Positions 12,043-25,762 of a stretch of 64,000 nt of DNA are shown one piece after another. The notes beneath the pieces are model-generated. The model had not been told where the DNA came from, ran no database searches, and was given only the letters and a program-made list of their open reading frames with translations. How positions within the stretch are numbered: the first letter of the stretch is position 1; each line of letters starts with the position of its first letter. The DNA comes from Aotearoamyces nothofagi (Eukaryota; Ascomycota; Leotiomycetes; Leotiales; Tympanidaceae), in the NCBI GenBank assembly GCA_015345905.1, contig JADDTR010000003.1, forward strand, positions 1,302,001-1,366,000, read 5' to 3'. A program made the translations under genes and the position numbers.

Positions 12043-12713
12043 CGCGGGCCCAAAATTATGGCCAAATTCCCAAAACGCAGTTTCTGACATCCTCAGAGGG
12101 TGCATCTGTCGCTCTTATAATCGTGTGCTGGTGCGTCCGAGAGAATACTACAATAACTCTGTCCTTCGATCGTTAGAGAACTGTCACCCTTGTACAAGTA
12201 CAAACAAATACTGTCCTTTTGGTCACATGATATGCCGCTGAGATGCGTACGCCCTGACTCGTTGGATGACGTTTGATAATAGAGGAGAGTAATGGAGGAA
12301 TGATCTTCTATGCCCTCCGAGCTCGCCGGCTTTGCTTTCAACCTACCTTAACCTATGGGGTAATATTAAACGACAACTCTGGGCATGATAAGGTTATTGG
12401 CTCTGATTTTAAGTTGCAAGTACACTGAGCCGTAGTGCTTCCATGGCATGATGATGCTGTGCCAGGGATTGTGCATGTCCAAGACCTACTAACCCCTCTC
12501 CGCCCTCGACTCTTCGGCGTAACAAATCTCGTATGATAGATAGTATAAAGAGACTGCCCCTCCATCTATTCCTTTTTCCTCTCCTTCAACACTCCGTCAT
12601 CGATTTAACTCAAACTCAGACCTCACCCATTGAACGTTTGTGTCATCCAGATACTTGACATCTAAATACCTTCTAACAGCTCTAGCATTATCTAAACAAG
12701 TACTACCACCACT
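12043..12713 (+). promoter_or_regulatory. Upstream region and promoter of THI4
   Basis: No gene is supported between the RTG2 divergent region and the THI4 leader. A TATA box (AGTATAAAGAG) lies at about 12541, followed by a pyrimidine-rich stretch near 12570-12600 that is a typical fungal transcription start. The leader up to 12713 is A/C-rich. Confidence 0.6.
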
Positions 12714-12830
12714 ATGTTGGGAGTCATGTTATCCATCAGTATGGAATTGTCCCTTGAGTATCAAGGTATATATCAAGCAGCGTTGTACGCTCTGAGCATG
12801 AACCGGTGTTCGTCTTCCAGCGCCGCCTGA
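12714..12830 (+). promoter_or_regulatory. Upstream ORF in the THI4 leader
   Basis: ATG 12714 opens a 38-codon frame ending with TGA 12828-12830 if the leader intron is retained. If the intron 12766-13011 is removed, the same frame runs past the THI4 start codon in another frame. If a nearer acceptor (AACAG, ending 12995) is used, it stops at 13016-13018, before the main ATG. Splice choice therefore changes how this uORF affects THI4 translation, in line with how TPP riboswitches act in Neurospora genes. Confidence 0.6.
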
Positions 12831-13011
12831 CATATCATCAACCATCTCCATAGTCTGGTTTCGGCCTGATTGGATAAGATGAGATGATGCGTCTGGCGGC
12901 ACATGCTGGGTTCGTTCTGAGATTATACGGTTATATGAACTTGATCTGGATAATACCAGCGAAAGGATCATGCCTTCCATCCCCAGCTCTAACAGCACTG
13001 ACACTGTGCAG
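12766..13011 (+). other. 5'-UTR intron of THI4 carrying the riboswitch
   Basis: The donor is AAG|GTATAT at 12766. The likely acceptor is GTGCAG ending at 13011, with CTAAC and CTGAC branch candidates upstream. A second acceptor ending at 12995 is possible. The aptamer lies wholly inside, as in fungal TPP-regulated genes. Exact ends are inferred. Confidence 0.65.
12796..12973 (+). promoter_or_regulatory. TPP riboswitch (THI element) controlling THI4
   Basis: All core aptamer parts are present in order. P1 is GCATGA (12796-12801) with TCATGC (12968-12973). P2 is AACCG (about 12801-12805) with CGGTT (12928-12932). P3 is a long hairpin whose arms include CCAGC...GCCGCC and GGCGGC...GCTGG. The pyrimidine-binding CTGAGA is at 12917-12922. 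The pyrophosphate-binding half, GATCTGGATAATACCAGCG, starts at 12943. The enlarged P3 is typical of fungal versions. Known fungal examples control alternative splicing of the leader when thiamin pyrophosphate is high, exposing uORFs and lowering expression. The fit to family and gene context is excellent. Confidence 0.95.
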
Positions 13012-13036
13012 GTCTTGAAACCTCCAGCAATCAATT

Positions 13037-14072
<1,036 letters not shown>

Positions 14073-14522
14073 GCTGAATGCTCTAGTTCGCTTGGATATC
14101 CGTCATCAAACAATTATCTGGATCGTCGCTGTTATGAGAGTAAACATTCGTTCATGTATGATTTGCTCTTAAGAAAGGGAAACAATACGTAGCTACATCG
14201 TTTCATAGATAATAAACAGTCATTTCTGCTATCTTACACGTACAGACGTGATATGCGGCCCGCATCCTCGGTTTGACCTTTTTGATTAATTCTATTCATA
14301 GGCTTATAACCTAGTTGTTGAGCAATTATGCTCTTAATGTAAAATAGGCGCAACCTGAATGATTGAGCGGTGAGGCGGACGCTACATGCATGCCTTCTAT
14401 CCAGGGCAAATGGTAGCCTTCCTAGCAGCTCGAATCGCTATTCTGTATAAACAAAGCCATTTGCTTCGATAAATGCCATATATGTACACTTCAAAAGATC
14501 TTGGGTATCTTTATCCTCCCCA
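14073..14522. other. Convergent intergenic space
   Basis: The 3' flanks of THI4 and the CWF19-like gene meet here. AT-rich with no gene seen; poly(A) signals are presumably within. No repeats noticed. Confidence 0.5.
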
Positions 14523-16225
14523 TCAGAGACTAAAATCAAATTCCTTAAACGCCGCCTTAAATGCTTCGACATCTTTCTTCTCCTCATCTTCAGTCTGTCC
14601 ACAATCTCTCCACTGTAGTCGCTTCTCCAACCCCAGCAGCTTCGCGAGTACTCTTCGGCCGAACTGCAAGTCAAACCTGAAACCATCATCGAGATGAAGG
14701 ACGAGACATTTACTCGATCCTTCAGTCTCATCTTCGGAAGGGGGCGTCCAGATCCATACGCGGAAGAAATCGCCTTCGCCTTCACCAATGCCAACGTCTT
14801 TGGTTTTGAAAGCGGGATATGAGAGATTCTCAGCCTCGACGCGGAATGCGGCTTCGACGAGGCCTTTGCGGATAAGTGGTGCCGGCATGGGAAGAAATTG
14901 CCAGTGTGTGTGAATGCCACTTCCGCGGCTGATTTCATAGGTCACGGCGCCTAGCGCATTGGAGCTGCGGCTTGAAATCATAGATTCAAGGGAGCTCTTG
15001 TAGCGATTCATTTCCACGTATGTCTTTTCCCGAGAGTCTTGTTCAATGAGTGTGAGCGTAGGCTCATGAGTCAACGGGATTATAAGGATGTGGGCGGGGA
15101 AATCGACACCAGATGATGCGTTAGTAGCTGATGTCGTGAGTGGGCCTTTTGCAACTGTGACATATGCGTCATCGCCAATGGACGCCACAAGGTGGGTTGC
15201 CAGATTGGGGTTTGAAAGACAAAAGAAACATTCACTTGGGCCTGGTGGCGGTCCTTTATCACGTCTCCGTTTTTGACGGTGATTGCTACCATCATCACTA
15301 GAGAAGCGCGAATACGGTTGAGGATCGAGAGACGCGCGTTTTTTGCTAGCAATAGCGCGTACTGTGAATGGAGATGCTGTAGCTCCAGCTGGGAGAACTG
15401 GTAGTGATGTATCGGCTGAAGGTTGAAGCGTGAATGCATACAGGGATTTTTGCTTGAGAACGTTACCATAAGCTGCCAGGGATATAAATCTTGTAAGAGG
15501 CCTACTGTCAGGAGAATCCTGGGTAGGCGTGTGGAAAAATGGTTCCCGTTCATAGAAGAAGTTTGCGGAAGCAGAGAAGTGGTAACGTGGTTTCAATGCT
15601 ACACACAAGTCGGCTATGTGCTCGTAACTTGTCGGCTCAACTGTGAATTCTGTGAGAGGGACTTTAGATCCAGTCCTAATCGAAGCTGGCCAAGCGGCAG
15701 TGAGAAGAATATCAGCCATATTAGCTCCGCGCAGTGCTTTGGCATCGTCAACTGTGTGGAATGGTAAATATTGTTCCTTAGAAACTCCTCCAACAATTGT
15801 AGTATCTAGTTGGCCGCCCAAAGCTACGATCCTAATACCCTCGGAGGTCTTCGTGACAGAGCGTTTGCCTAAGTAATGCAGATTTTCGCAGATTTCTTCA
15901 TCTTTAGAGATCTTCTCGATAATTCGATCGGGGAGGGGTTTCGTTCCAACAGTGAAGTAGGTAGGAAGGGGTACTGATATTTTGTTGGTGAGAAGGTCAG
16001 AGACAGAATTGTCATCTTCGGCAAAGAGGTCCCCAGAAATAATAGCTAGTGAGAAGTTATTCTTCGTGTGTAGTGTAGTGAGTTTTGTGAACAGCGATTG
16101 TAGTTGTCCATTGACGTCGCCAACAACTATGCTATTCGTAGCGGACGGTTAGCTAAGTGTGGTCTCATCGCAAGTTCATGCTAAATTAGTCACTCTGAAG
16201 CTATAACTCACATCTTTGAGGCCAT
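14523..16225 (-). CDS. CwfJ-domain protein, CWF19L1/Drn1-like
   Basis: Exon 1 (16225-16212) is only 14 nt. An 80-nt intron joins it to 16131-14523; 540 aa. The N-terminus MASKIIVVGDVNGQL opens the metallophosphatase-like domain of CWF19L1/Drn1 (residues 1-260), where the VGDV start is kept. A basic, Ser-rich linker (KKRRASL... QKRRRDKGPPPGPS) follows. The CwfJ C-terminal domain 1 begins at ECFFCLSNPNLATHLV and has HILIIPLTHEPT and a HIT-like HTHWQFLPMP. CwfJ domain 2 ends the protein (RVWIWTPPSE... LQWRDC). In yeast Drn1 assists the lariat debranching enzyme Dbr1 in intron turnover; in fission yeast Cwf19 sits in the spliceosome. The gene shares a 254-bp divergent promoter with UTP20. Confidence 0.93.
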
Positions 16226-16479
16226 ATTGTGCGATCAGGAAGTGAGCTTGTCAATTCAGATGTTGCCGATATTTGAAAAAGAGAGTGCTCATGTTGTGTT
16301 TTGATGTGTAGATTTCGAGCTCTTTATCGCTACGCTAAAACTTTCTGCCGGCTAAAATCGCAGAGTTAATGCCTAAAGTATTCACCGCCCAAAATTATTT
16401 GGCATGTAAAAATAATTCGTGAGCAGTGCTTCTAGTCTTCGAGATTTCAATGTTAATCCCAAGCTCCAACAATACAACG
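16226..16479. promoter_or_regulatory. Shared divergent promoter of CWF19-like and UTP20
   Basis: The 254 bp between two start codons on opposite strands must hold both promoters. No TATA box is obvious. An ATG at 16426 lies in frame with UTP20, but relatives start at the downstream MSSTSLGR. Confidence 0.55.
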
Positions 16480-19400
16480 ATGTCGTCCACTTCTTTAGGG
16501 AGGATCGTCAAGACCTCTAAAGGAAAGAAAGGAACGGCGCATCAGAAAAACCACAGATGGGAGTCCTTCACAGCAAAAGTAGCGAAACTAAACTCACTCG
16601 ACCCTCTACGGAGAGTTCGCCGTCATGACCTCGATGCGGAAGACCTTGAGACGACAACATCCTACTTCAAGAATAGTCTAGAAAGATGGCAAGAGCTCAA
16701 TATGTCTGGTCGATTCGTCGAATTCTCCCTCGAAGTCATGCCTATGAGCGACAGTTTACCCCAGATATTGCATTTCGAGGATAAGATAATGGATCTACTA
16801 GTTAGCTACCTCGAGATGAAAGAGAGGGAATCAATAGAGCCTATGCTATCGCTATTGACGGACTTTGCCCACGATCTTGGAACACGATTCGAGAAACACT
16901 ATGCAAGAGCCTTGGCGCTGGTTACGTCTATCGCGGGAACCCCCCAGGACGTGGAGGTCATTGAATGGAGCTTTACGTGCCTAGCATTTTTGTTCAAATA
17001 TCTCTCAAAGCTTCTCGTATCAGATTTACGCCCAACATACGATTTGATGGCACCTCTCCTAGGCAAAAGTCGCCAACAGCCACATATCGCTCGATTTGCT
17101 GCTGAAGCCATGAGTTTTCTCATAAAAAAAGCCGGGGCACCTGCTGTTCGAGAAAAGGCGCTCAATACAATTGTCAACCATGCCAAAATAGACCTTTTGA
17201 GCATACATAATACCCGCGAATATGGTCTCTACTACCATGGATTAATGACAATGTTCGCCGAAGCTATAAAGGGCAACGGCTTGACTATACATTCGTCAGG
17301 ACCTTCAATTATTCAGAGCCTCTTTCAGCAATTTGATAGTAGTAACTCCGGCGAGAATGACTTTTCCCCATGGGCTGATGTTATCTGCGGCGTTCTGACA
17401 AGCACTATCCATCATACGAGTTCAGACACATTCACAGAAATCCTAGCAATGGTCTTGAAGCAATCGACAGACGCTCTTGATTCATTTGCAGAGTCTCAAT
17501 CAACAGAGAAATTTAAGCTCTTGATGTTATCTGCTAGAACTATTGGAGTTGTTTCAGGTGCCCGAAAAGGGTCAAGAATCAGTGACTGGCCATCCGTACT
17601 TGAAGTTTTATCGAAAATCTTGGATGCCTTATCCAAGAGTACTAAGAGCTCATCGCTATATTCTGAGGACCCTCAACTATGGCGCTGTGTTATATTGAGC
17701 ACTTCTATTGCCCTTCAGTACGCTCCCATGGATGCTCTCATCCCTTTCATTCCTGGATATATGAACGCACTTGCAAAAGAACCACTAGCCAGATGGTTCT
17801 TGTTATTCTGTTCTTACTTGGCTCAAGTTGAAGTAGAACGTTTCCGAATCATTGTTTTGCCTTACTTTCAAAGGTTCGAGAGCTTCCCCTTCCTACTAGT
17901 TATACGTTACTGACTCGATAGATTCATTGTTGCCCACTGGTCTGACGCTGACAATGAGGATTCTTTATGTGTTCTGATACCTAATATGGTGTCCTCGGGT
18001 GTCCTCATAAGTAGCTATGGTGGTAAGGACGGGTTTAACATACCTCAATCATGGCAAGACCAGGTTGTGAGCAAATTTGAACGCTTGGAGGTGTCGCCAT
18101 TTCCTGAGCAGGTCTCACCAGCATCCCACAGTAAAGATGGCAAAACTTGGCATGATCGCTGCCTACCTAAATACTATTCTTTGCTGGAAATCTTAAAGTG
18201 CACGGAGGTACATCCATCGACGAATGCGAGAATTGCTGAAATACTGTTAAGAAAACTTAAACTCGCTTTACGACCTTCTTCGGCTCTCGCACTCGATGAA
18301 GCTCACTTTATCGTTGGACGTGGCTTCAATGCATTTTCCCGTATGAGCAAAGGCGCTGGCAAATCAGAAATTGCCTTGAAGCCCTTGCTTCGAGCAGCTG
18401 CTCCACGATATTCTCGTCTGCCCAGCTTCCTCGAGGCTATGCTTTCTTACGAAACTAGTCTGGCAAATTCATCGTCTAAGTTAGCCACAGCTGACAAGGA
18501 TACAATCCAGTGGTCGGCTGACACAGATGATAACATCGATTTACTCATCGGCTCACTTGTAGATAATCTGTCCACCGATTCTCATGACCTCCGTCTTATT
18601 TCTCTTCTCCTCTTAGATCACCTTCATGAGCTGGCTACTAGGAACAGTTCAGAAGTGTTGACAACGATGCTTTTGATTGAGCAGACGCCGTTAGATTTGC
18701 AGACTGCTCGCTCTGTGTCAATGCACATCCGCAAGCTTGCATCCATGTATAAGCACCATACATCGGATTTGATATTGAGTAAAGCGATTCCCTATTTTTG
18801 CTTCGGTATGCTCACGGTCAAATTTGCGCAAATTTGGGAGGATGCAAGTGCCGCTCTTGCCCAAATTTCTGAAACGATTACTGGTGAGGATACAATTGCT
18901 GAACTTGCATTCCGCTGGTTAGAGACTCCATCAGCTGTCTGGGATGGGTCTGCAAGAAATGTTGAACAAGACCGTAATGGAGGACTCACGGATTTTGAAT
19001 GCTCCAATCTCATCCGCCTTAATCAACTTGCCTCGGAAGTTGAATCACAGATCAGAAATTCCCAAAGTTTGATGCTTCAAAAGTTTGAGAATGCACAACA
19101 GCTCGTTGCTGAGAGACCATCTATTTCCCGTGCTCAGGCTTTGCGGGTACTTTCAGGTACCCCACAGATTGCTGAACGTCGATCACGCCAACTCGTCCCC
19201 ATGTTTTTGTCTTGGGCAAGACATGAAAACCATGTTTCTGAACACTCCGGTAAAGATTTTATAGAGATTGCTAGTGACTGGACAAGGAGAGACCAGAAAG
19301 GCCAACTTGATCTATTTTGTTTATTTACAAATCCAAGGGTTCTATATAAATCGACTGAAGTCTACTCGGCTTTACTCGCTCTTTTAGCGAATGGGGATCT

Positions 19401-22400
19401 AGAGATACAAAAATCGGCTTTAAAAGCCATCTTCACATGGAAGTCTACCAGTGTTAGGCCTTACGAGGAAAACCTTCTGAACCTTTTAGATGAAGCTCGC
19501 TTCAAGGACGAAATTACTATCCTCTTGCAGGGTCAGACACGCATTCAGCCTCAGCATCGGCCCGAACTGATGCCAGTATTATTAAGATTACTCTATGGAC
19601 GAACCATCTCAAGAAAAGGAGCAGCAAGTGGCAGGCAAGGCATGGAAGCTAGGAGACTGATTGTTCTAAGAAATCTGAGCGTAGAAGACACTGGCGCCTT
19701 CCTCCAGATTGCACTAGGTGAACTGAAGAACGTCAAGCTCATTGAAGATGGCCAGACGTCGCACGCTATATTTGACAATGAGATCTTGAGTGTCAGAAAA
19801 CAAGTGGGTTTTATAAATATGATGGAGGATGTGCTGAAAGAACTCGGAAGCAAAGTGATTCCTTTCACTGAGGGGCTACTGTCAGCAATTCTTTATTGCC
19901 TTGTATTGTCGTCACGAGAGCTACAGCGATTGGCTGATGTTGAGGAGGACGAGGAAGAGTCTGTTAGCCAGACATCCATGCTAAAGGTCATTCGTCAGAC
20001 TGGTTTCAAATGTCTAGTACTGCTCTTCACAAACGACGTTGTGTTCGACTGGTCTCCCTTCCTGGACATAATAGTTGTAGAGCTCGTCAGCCCCCGGCTT
20101 GACAAACTCCCAATTGAGACAGCTCAGGGCGTTTCTGGCCCTCTACAGTTAATCTCCGCGTGGTCAATATCACCCCGAACTGTTCTTTTCCTTGGTCGAG
20201 ATGAGCGAATCCTGGCGAAAGTAGCAGAATGTCTTGCTCCTCAGAAATCCAAAGACGATGTCAAACTATTCGTACTTGCTATCATGAAGCATATCGTCAA
20301 CAATGCCAGTGGGGCTACTTCGGAATATATCCATTTAACCACAGAAGTCAAGAATAATCTTCTTGATAAAAATATGGATACCTTCTTGTTGCAAATTGGT
20401 GGTGTTCTCCGTAGCCAGCAAGACCTCAGCAAAGAACTCCTAGAAGCTTGTGTAGAGACTCTTTCACAGCTTGCACCGTTTGTGTCTAGGTCTACACAGG
20501 CTTACAACCTAGTTGACATCTCAATCTTCCTATTGGATCAACCAACAAGGAGAGTCAATCCAAAGACAAAGAGTGGCCTGTTGCTAGTATTGGAACACTT
20601 TGTCCCCTTGTACGACCTTCAAGATGATATTGCATTGAAGGATAAGGTGTACAACACTACTACTTCTCTATTTGGTTTCTTCCGAGATAGGAAAAGTCGG
20701 GAGGTGTTGTCACGAGTTTTACTGGTATACTCGCGGAATGACCCAGTCCTTGCTGAAGTTGCAGCCATATGTGCAGATCTGAACTCTTTTGCTGATGCGC
20801 GAATGGACGAACCAGATTATGACCGTCGATTAAAGGCATTCAACACTATCAACAAGAAGAGGGACATTGCGTTCACAGCTTATCAATGGCGACCTATGCT
20901 TTACAATATGCTATTCTACATCAGACGCGATGAAGAGTTTAGCATATTATCTTCAAACTCTTCGGATGGTATTTGCAAATTCTTGGATAACGCCAGCATA
21001 GCCACAGAAGCAATTCAGCAAGCAGAATTCAAAGTCATTCTATCCACAATTTTACTGCCCGCTATCTATACAGGCGCCCGAGAAGCGTCAGAAGTCATTC
21101 GCCGCGAGTATTTAAAGGTTATGGCACATCTCGTTAGACAATTTCCAGATTGGAAGGATGTCGGTGATATGCATGGTTTGTTGGGTGGCGATGATGAGCT
21201 TGAAGCATCATTTTTCAATAATATCCTAACAACTGGCAAAGGACGACAATCAAATGCTCTTGGGCAATTGGCAATGGCCGCTAGCAAGTGCGAGATCAGC
21301 AGCGGAAACATAAGTCATTTCTTCATTCCCCTCATCGAACACTTCATCTTTGATCGGGCTGAGGGCAATGATGCACATAATCTTGCTGCTGAAGCCACAA
21401 CTACTGTAGGTGTACTTGCAGGTTCGCTAGAGTGGCCTCAGTACAGGGCACTACTACGAAGATTCATTGGATATATTACTGCTAAGCCTGATCTCGAGAA
21501 GCAGATAATCAGACTCCTTGGCAAAGTCATTGATGCTTTAGCTATGGCAGCCGAAAGCAGAGAACGCAACTTGGTACCACAACCAGATATCATGCAAATC
21601 AAAGATATTCAAGCAGGCCAAATGGACGATGCAGCTACAGAACCTCTCTCCACCTTAGCGTCCACATTACCAAAGCAAACGAAATTCATTGAGGACTTAA
21701 CAGCAAATATCCTTCCTCCTTTGATTGCATACCTTCACGACAAGGATGAGTCGACAGTCAGCTTACGTGTGCCAGTTGCTATTATAATTGTCAGACTACT
21801 GAAGTTACTCCCTCAAGAACAGTTGGCCGAGAGGCTGCCTCCAGTTCTTACAGACATCTGCCACATTCTACGAAGCAAAGCTCAAGAGTCTCGAGACATG
21901 ACCAGAGATACATTGACAAAGGTCTGCGTCATCCTCGGCCCATCGTGCTTTGGCTTTGTGTTAAAGGAGCTCAGGGGAGCATTGGCCCGCGGCTACCAGT
22001 TGCATGTCCTCTCATATACGATGCACTCCATCCTTGTAGCCACCACACCCGAGTACTCTCCGGGTGATTTAGACTACTGCCTACCATCTATAGTTGCTAT
22101 CATCATGGATGATATATTTGGTGCTACTGGACAAGAGAAGGACGCAGAAGAATACGTCAGCAAAATGAAGGAAGTGAAGAGTAGTAAAAGTCATGATTCG
22201 ATGGAGTTGATTGCAAAGACTGCTACACTGAGTCGCTTAACGGATCTTGTTCGCCCAATACAGGTGCTTCTGAAAGAAAAGTTGAATCTCCGCATGGTCA
22301 GAAAGATTGATGAGTTACTCAACCGTATCACCGCTGGATTACTAAAAAATACGGCTGCTCATAGCAGAGACAGTTTGATATTCTGTTATGAGGTCATTCA

Positions 22401-24501
22401 AGATGTCTACAATAGCAACAAGCCACAAGCAAAAATTAAAGATGACTACAGGCTCAAAAAATATCTCGTTCAGCGGGGAGCTAAAAAGAGTGGGAACCGT
22501 GGTAGTACGACTATCTATACCCATAAGCTGGTCAGGTTCGCATTCGACGTTCTAAGATCAGTTCTCAAAAAATACGAAAACCTGAGAACTCCTGCAAATC
22601 TTGCCGGGTTTGTGCCAATCATTGGAGACTCCCTTGTCCAAGCTGAGGAGGAGGTTAAACTTTCGGCTTTTCGCCTACTCACAACAATTGTCAAAGTCCC
22701 CCTCAAAATCACCAACGATGGTACAAATCTTTATAAAATAGCTGCCGTTGAAGCAACACGGAGTATATCGGCTTCTTCTTCGACGTCATCTGATATATCA
22801 CAAGCAGCTCTGAAGCTTATTTCGGTCATTCTACGTGAGCGTAGTGATGTCTCTATTAAAGATTCTGAAGTCGATGATTTATTAGCAAGGCTGAAGGAGG
22901 ACATGACAGACCCCGAGCGGCGACATGTGACTTTCAACTTCTTGCGATCTGTTTTAGACTCAAAAGTTCAAAGTGCAACGATTTACGACACCATGGATTA
23001 TGTCGGAACCATCATGGTGACCAACGATGACAAGGATACTAGAGACCTTGCACGTGGCGCTTACTTCCAGTTCCTTCGAGAGTATCCACAGAAGAAGAAT
23101 CGGTGGTCAAAACAGCTCGGCTTCATCGTAGCGAATCTAAAATATGAAAGGGAAGGAGGTCGATTGTCAATTCTCGAAGTTATCCACCTATTACTCTCCA
23201 AGTCATCAAATGAATTTGTGCAGGAGGTTTCAGCGACATGCTTTGTACCTCTAATCTTCGTTCTAGTCAATGACGACAGCGAGAAGTGTCGTATGACGGC
23301 TGGCGAAGTGATAAAGGAGATTTTCAGAAAAGCAGATAAGAAGCGTATGCAAACCTTCTTGGACCTTCTGCGATCATGGACGCAGCAGAGCGAAAATACG
23401 TCGGTGCTACGCCTGGCGTTCCAAAGTTATGGCTTTTACTATGAAGTGCAGACTACGCCAGATAGTCACGACGTAGAAATCTTGCAAAGCAGCATTTTAA
23501 CAGCACTGACGAGCTCAAAAGATGCACAGTTAGATTGGGAACTTGTTTACTCAGCCCTCCAACTCACATCAACTCTGTGCGAAAGGTTTCCATCTATGCT
23601 CCTATCACCCAACACATCTGGAATATGGGCAGCTGTACGAACTTGCCTATCATATCCTCATGCGTGGGTGAAACTATCTTCAGCAAGGCTGATGGGTATA
23701 TACTACGCCGATTTCGCCAGGGTCAATATTGAGAACAACCTCCAGGGGCTTCCTCTAAATGGTTCGCAAGGTTTACAGTTGGGCGCAGAAGACATTCGAG
23801 ACCTGATCCGACGAACCGCAAGTATGTTCAAGACACCTGGACTAACTGAACTCCTCGCGAACGAAATTGTCAAGGATCTTGTCTTTCTCGGACGATGTGC
23901 TGCGGCTGGCAATTTGAGCTGGATCCCTGATCACGCTGCAAATGCAGTAGTTTCGGATGACGAGGACGATGTTGTTGGTAATGATGGTAAAAGACAACAG
24001 ACTGCGCTCAACTACCTATTCGGAAGGCTCTCATTCATTCTACGCCGAGAGACTTCTCCCCCTAGAGCGCCAATATTGATACCGAAAACTGCTGCTCTTC
24101 AACTGCTGGAGATACTATGCAGTAAGTTGGATGGACCGACGCTTCTACCGTCATTACAAACAATTTTGCTTCCTCTACATAACTTGACAGATAGAAGCAT
24201 TCCAACTCCATACTCAACCGATGATCTGTTCAAATCCGGTTACGAAGCCATAAAGGTTACTAGTCAAGAACTGATGGCAACACTACAAAAGCAATGTGGC
24301 ACCGCAGAGTATACCAGCGAGCTCTTGAAGGTGCGAGAAGGTGTCAAAGAGAGAAGAAATCAGAGATCAAGTAAGAGAAAGATTGAAGCAGTGTCTGCGC
24401 CCGAAAAGTTTGGGAAAGATAAGCAGAAGAAAGTTGAGAGAAAGAAGGAGAGAAGGAAGGAGAAGGGTATGGAGCATAGAGACCAACGAAGAGGGTACTA
24501 A
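16480..24501 (+). CDS. UTP20: UTP20, U3 snoRNP/SSU processome component
   Basis: Exons 16480-17873 and 17922-24501 around a 48-nt intron; about 2657 aa, close to the usual 2500-2800. Utp20 is a giant helical-repeat scaffold of the small-subunit processome, needed for 18S rRNA maturation in the nucleolus. The N-terminus HQKNHRWESFTAKVAKL is characteristic of the family. The central part is the DRIM region, and the whole protein is alpha-solenoid-like without catalytic motifs. The C-terminus is very basic (KRKIEAVSAPEKFGKDKQKK...), as in yeast and human Utp20. I chose ATG 16480 over the in-frame ATGs at 16426 and 16450 because the 18 extra residues are not family-like. It is convergent with ZIM17 (228 bp apart). 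Confidence 0.95.
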
Positions 24502-24729
24502 GGCCAACCAAACAGTGGTGCATATTTGTGTGTGCGGCGAATAAAAGAACTGTAAGGCGCGTCGGTGTTATTTTGAGAGGAATATATGCTTGGCACTATT
24601 TCTCCAAATTTCTTGTCTCATGTAACTATATATACCCAATATTCATACATGCTATGCCCTGGTATCTCCATGTAAACGCCACTAAATGCAATGTTGTCAC
24701 GTCATGTTCGACTTAGTCTGCCTTCACAT

Positions 24730-25308
24730 CTATCCCCTAGTTGTTGTCGTGCCATCGGTCCAAAATTCTAGGTCCCCATCTTCGCTCAAAGTTCCCTTTT
24801 TTACTAATTGTCCTTTCTCTCGCATCAGGTCCTCGATCGTCATTGCTTTGTCCATAAAGATCTACCGCAACCGAAATCAGCTCCTGTGGGGGCCATGGCT
24901 ATGGAGAGATAAACTTACACCAAGATGGTCACTAATAATGTGTCTATTCTTGCAGCCCGGACAAGTTATGAGAACTGAGCCATGGTGATAACCCTGCTTT
25001 GAGACGCGATGCTCCGATCTACCACCGCACGGTTTACATGTGAATGTCAACTCATATGTTGGTTGTTTTGTTGGTTTTGTAGATTTTGGAGCTGTAGATT
25101 CCGGAGCTTTAGATTTCGAGCCGGACCGTGGTATCTGAAAAGGCTTTCCAAAAACCAAATCGCTTTTACGGAGACGAGCTGTGGCGTGATAGTGAAGAAA
25201 ACAGGAAGCAGGTCTACTCCATCTTAGGCTGGCCCTTGGCACTGACTTGTAACCAGCAAAGCCAAGTTTGGGGAGAATGGAGAAAGCTGCTCGGCTTGAA
25301 TTCATCAT
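24730..25308 (-). CDS. ZIM17: DNL-type zinc finger protein, mitochondrial Hsp70 escort
   Basis: Exons 25308-24919 and 24861-24730 around a 57-nt phase-0 intron; 173 aa. The N-terminal 50 residues are basic, Ser/Ala-rich and lack acidic residues, which fits a mitochondrial targeting signal. The DNL domain has FTCKPCGGRSEH and ITCPGCKNRHIISDHLG, giving the two CxxC zinc pairs. The second exon restores the family ending IFMDKAMTIEDLMREKGQ and the LEFW segment. Zim17/Hep1 keeps mitochondrial Hsp70 soluble and supports protein import and Fe-S assembly. The 454-bp promoter is shared with the cullin gene. Confidence 0.95.
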
Positions 25309-25762
25309 TGTGGTATTGATGGAAAGGGTGGTCTTGCAGAGCTGCCAAAAGTGTTGATTTGCATACCGAGGTACTTAATACATCGTACTGCGTAAATATT
25401 TTTAGAGGTCCGAAGTAAAGCCGATAGGCGTATCTTTATTCCGAGAATCTAAATATGATCCGGAGGCCGCCCAGATGGTAGTTTGTATATCGTAAATTAG
25501 CATTTGAACAAGCCTCAACTGATATATTTTAGCTCAACCTTGTTTCTTTCTTATTTCTTTTCCGGGCTAGTTGCTTTGAGGTTTTCACAAAAGGCATCTG
25601 TTTCTTTCATAGCTCGTGAATTCTCCACGACATATTATGCATAGCCTATGCAAGAATCTAGGTAGCCGCCCTGCCTCAAACCGATCGCAAATTGACACAA
25701 CTACTGGACGAACATTCTCATAGAAACAATTTTTGGAGGGTCGGAGACCATCAGCTGTCGGG
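25309..25762. promoter_or_regulatory. Shared divergent promoter of ZIM17 and cullin
   Basis: 454 bp between opposite start codons. Rich in T tracts near 25530-25570. No further gene is seen; a 67-codon minus frame (25585-25788) overlaps the cullin first exon and is not supported. Confidence 0.5.
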
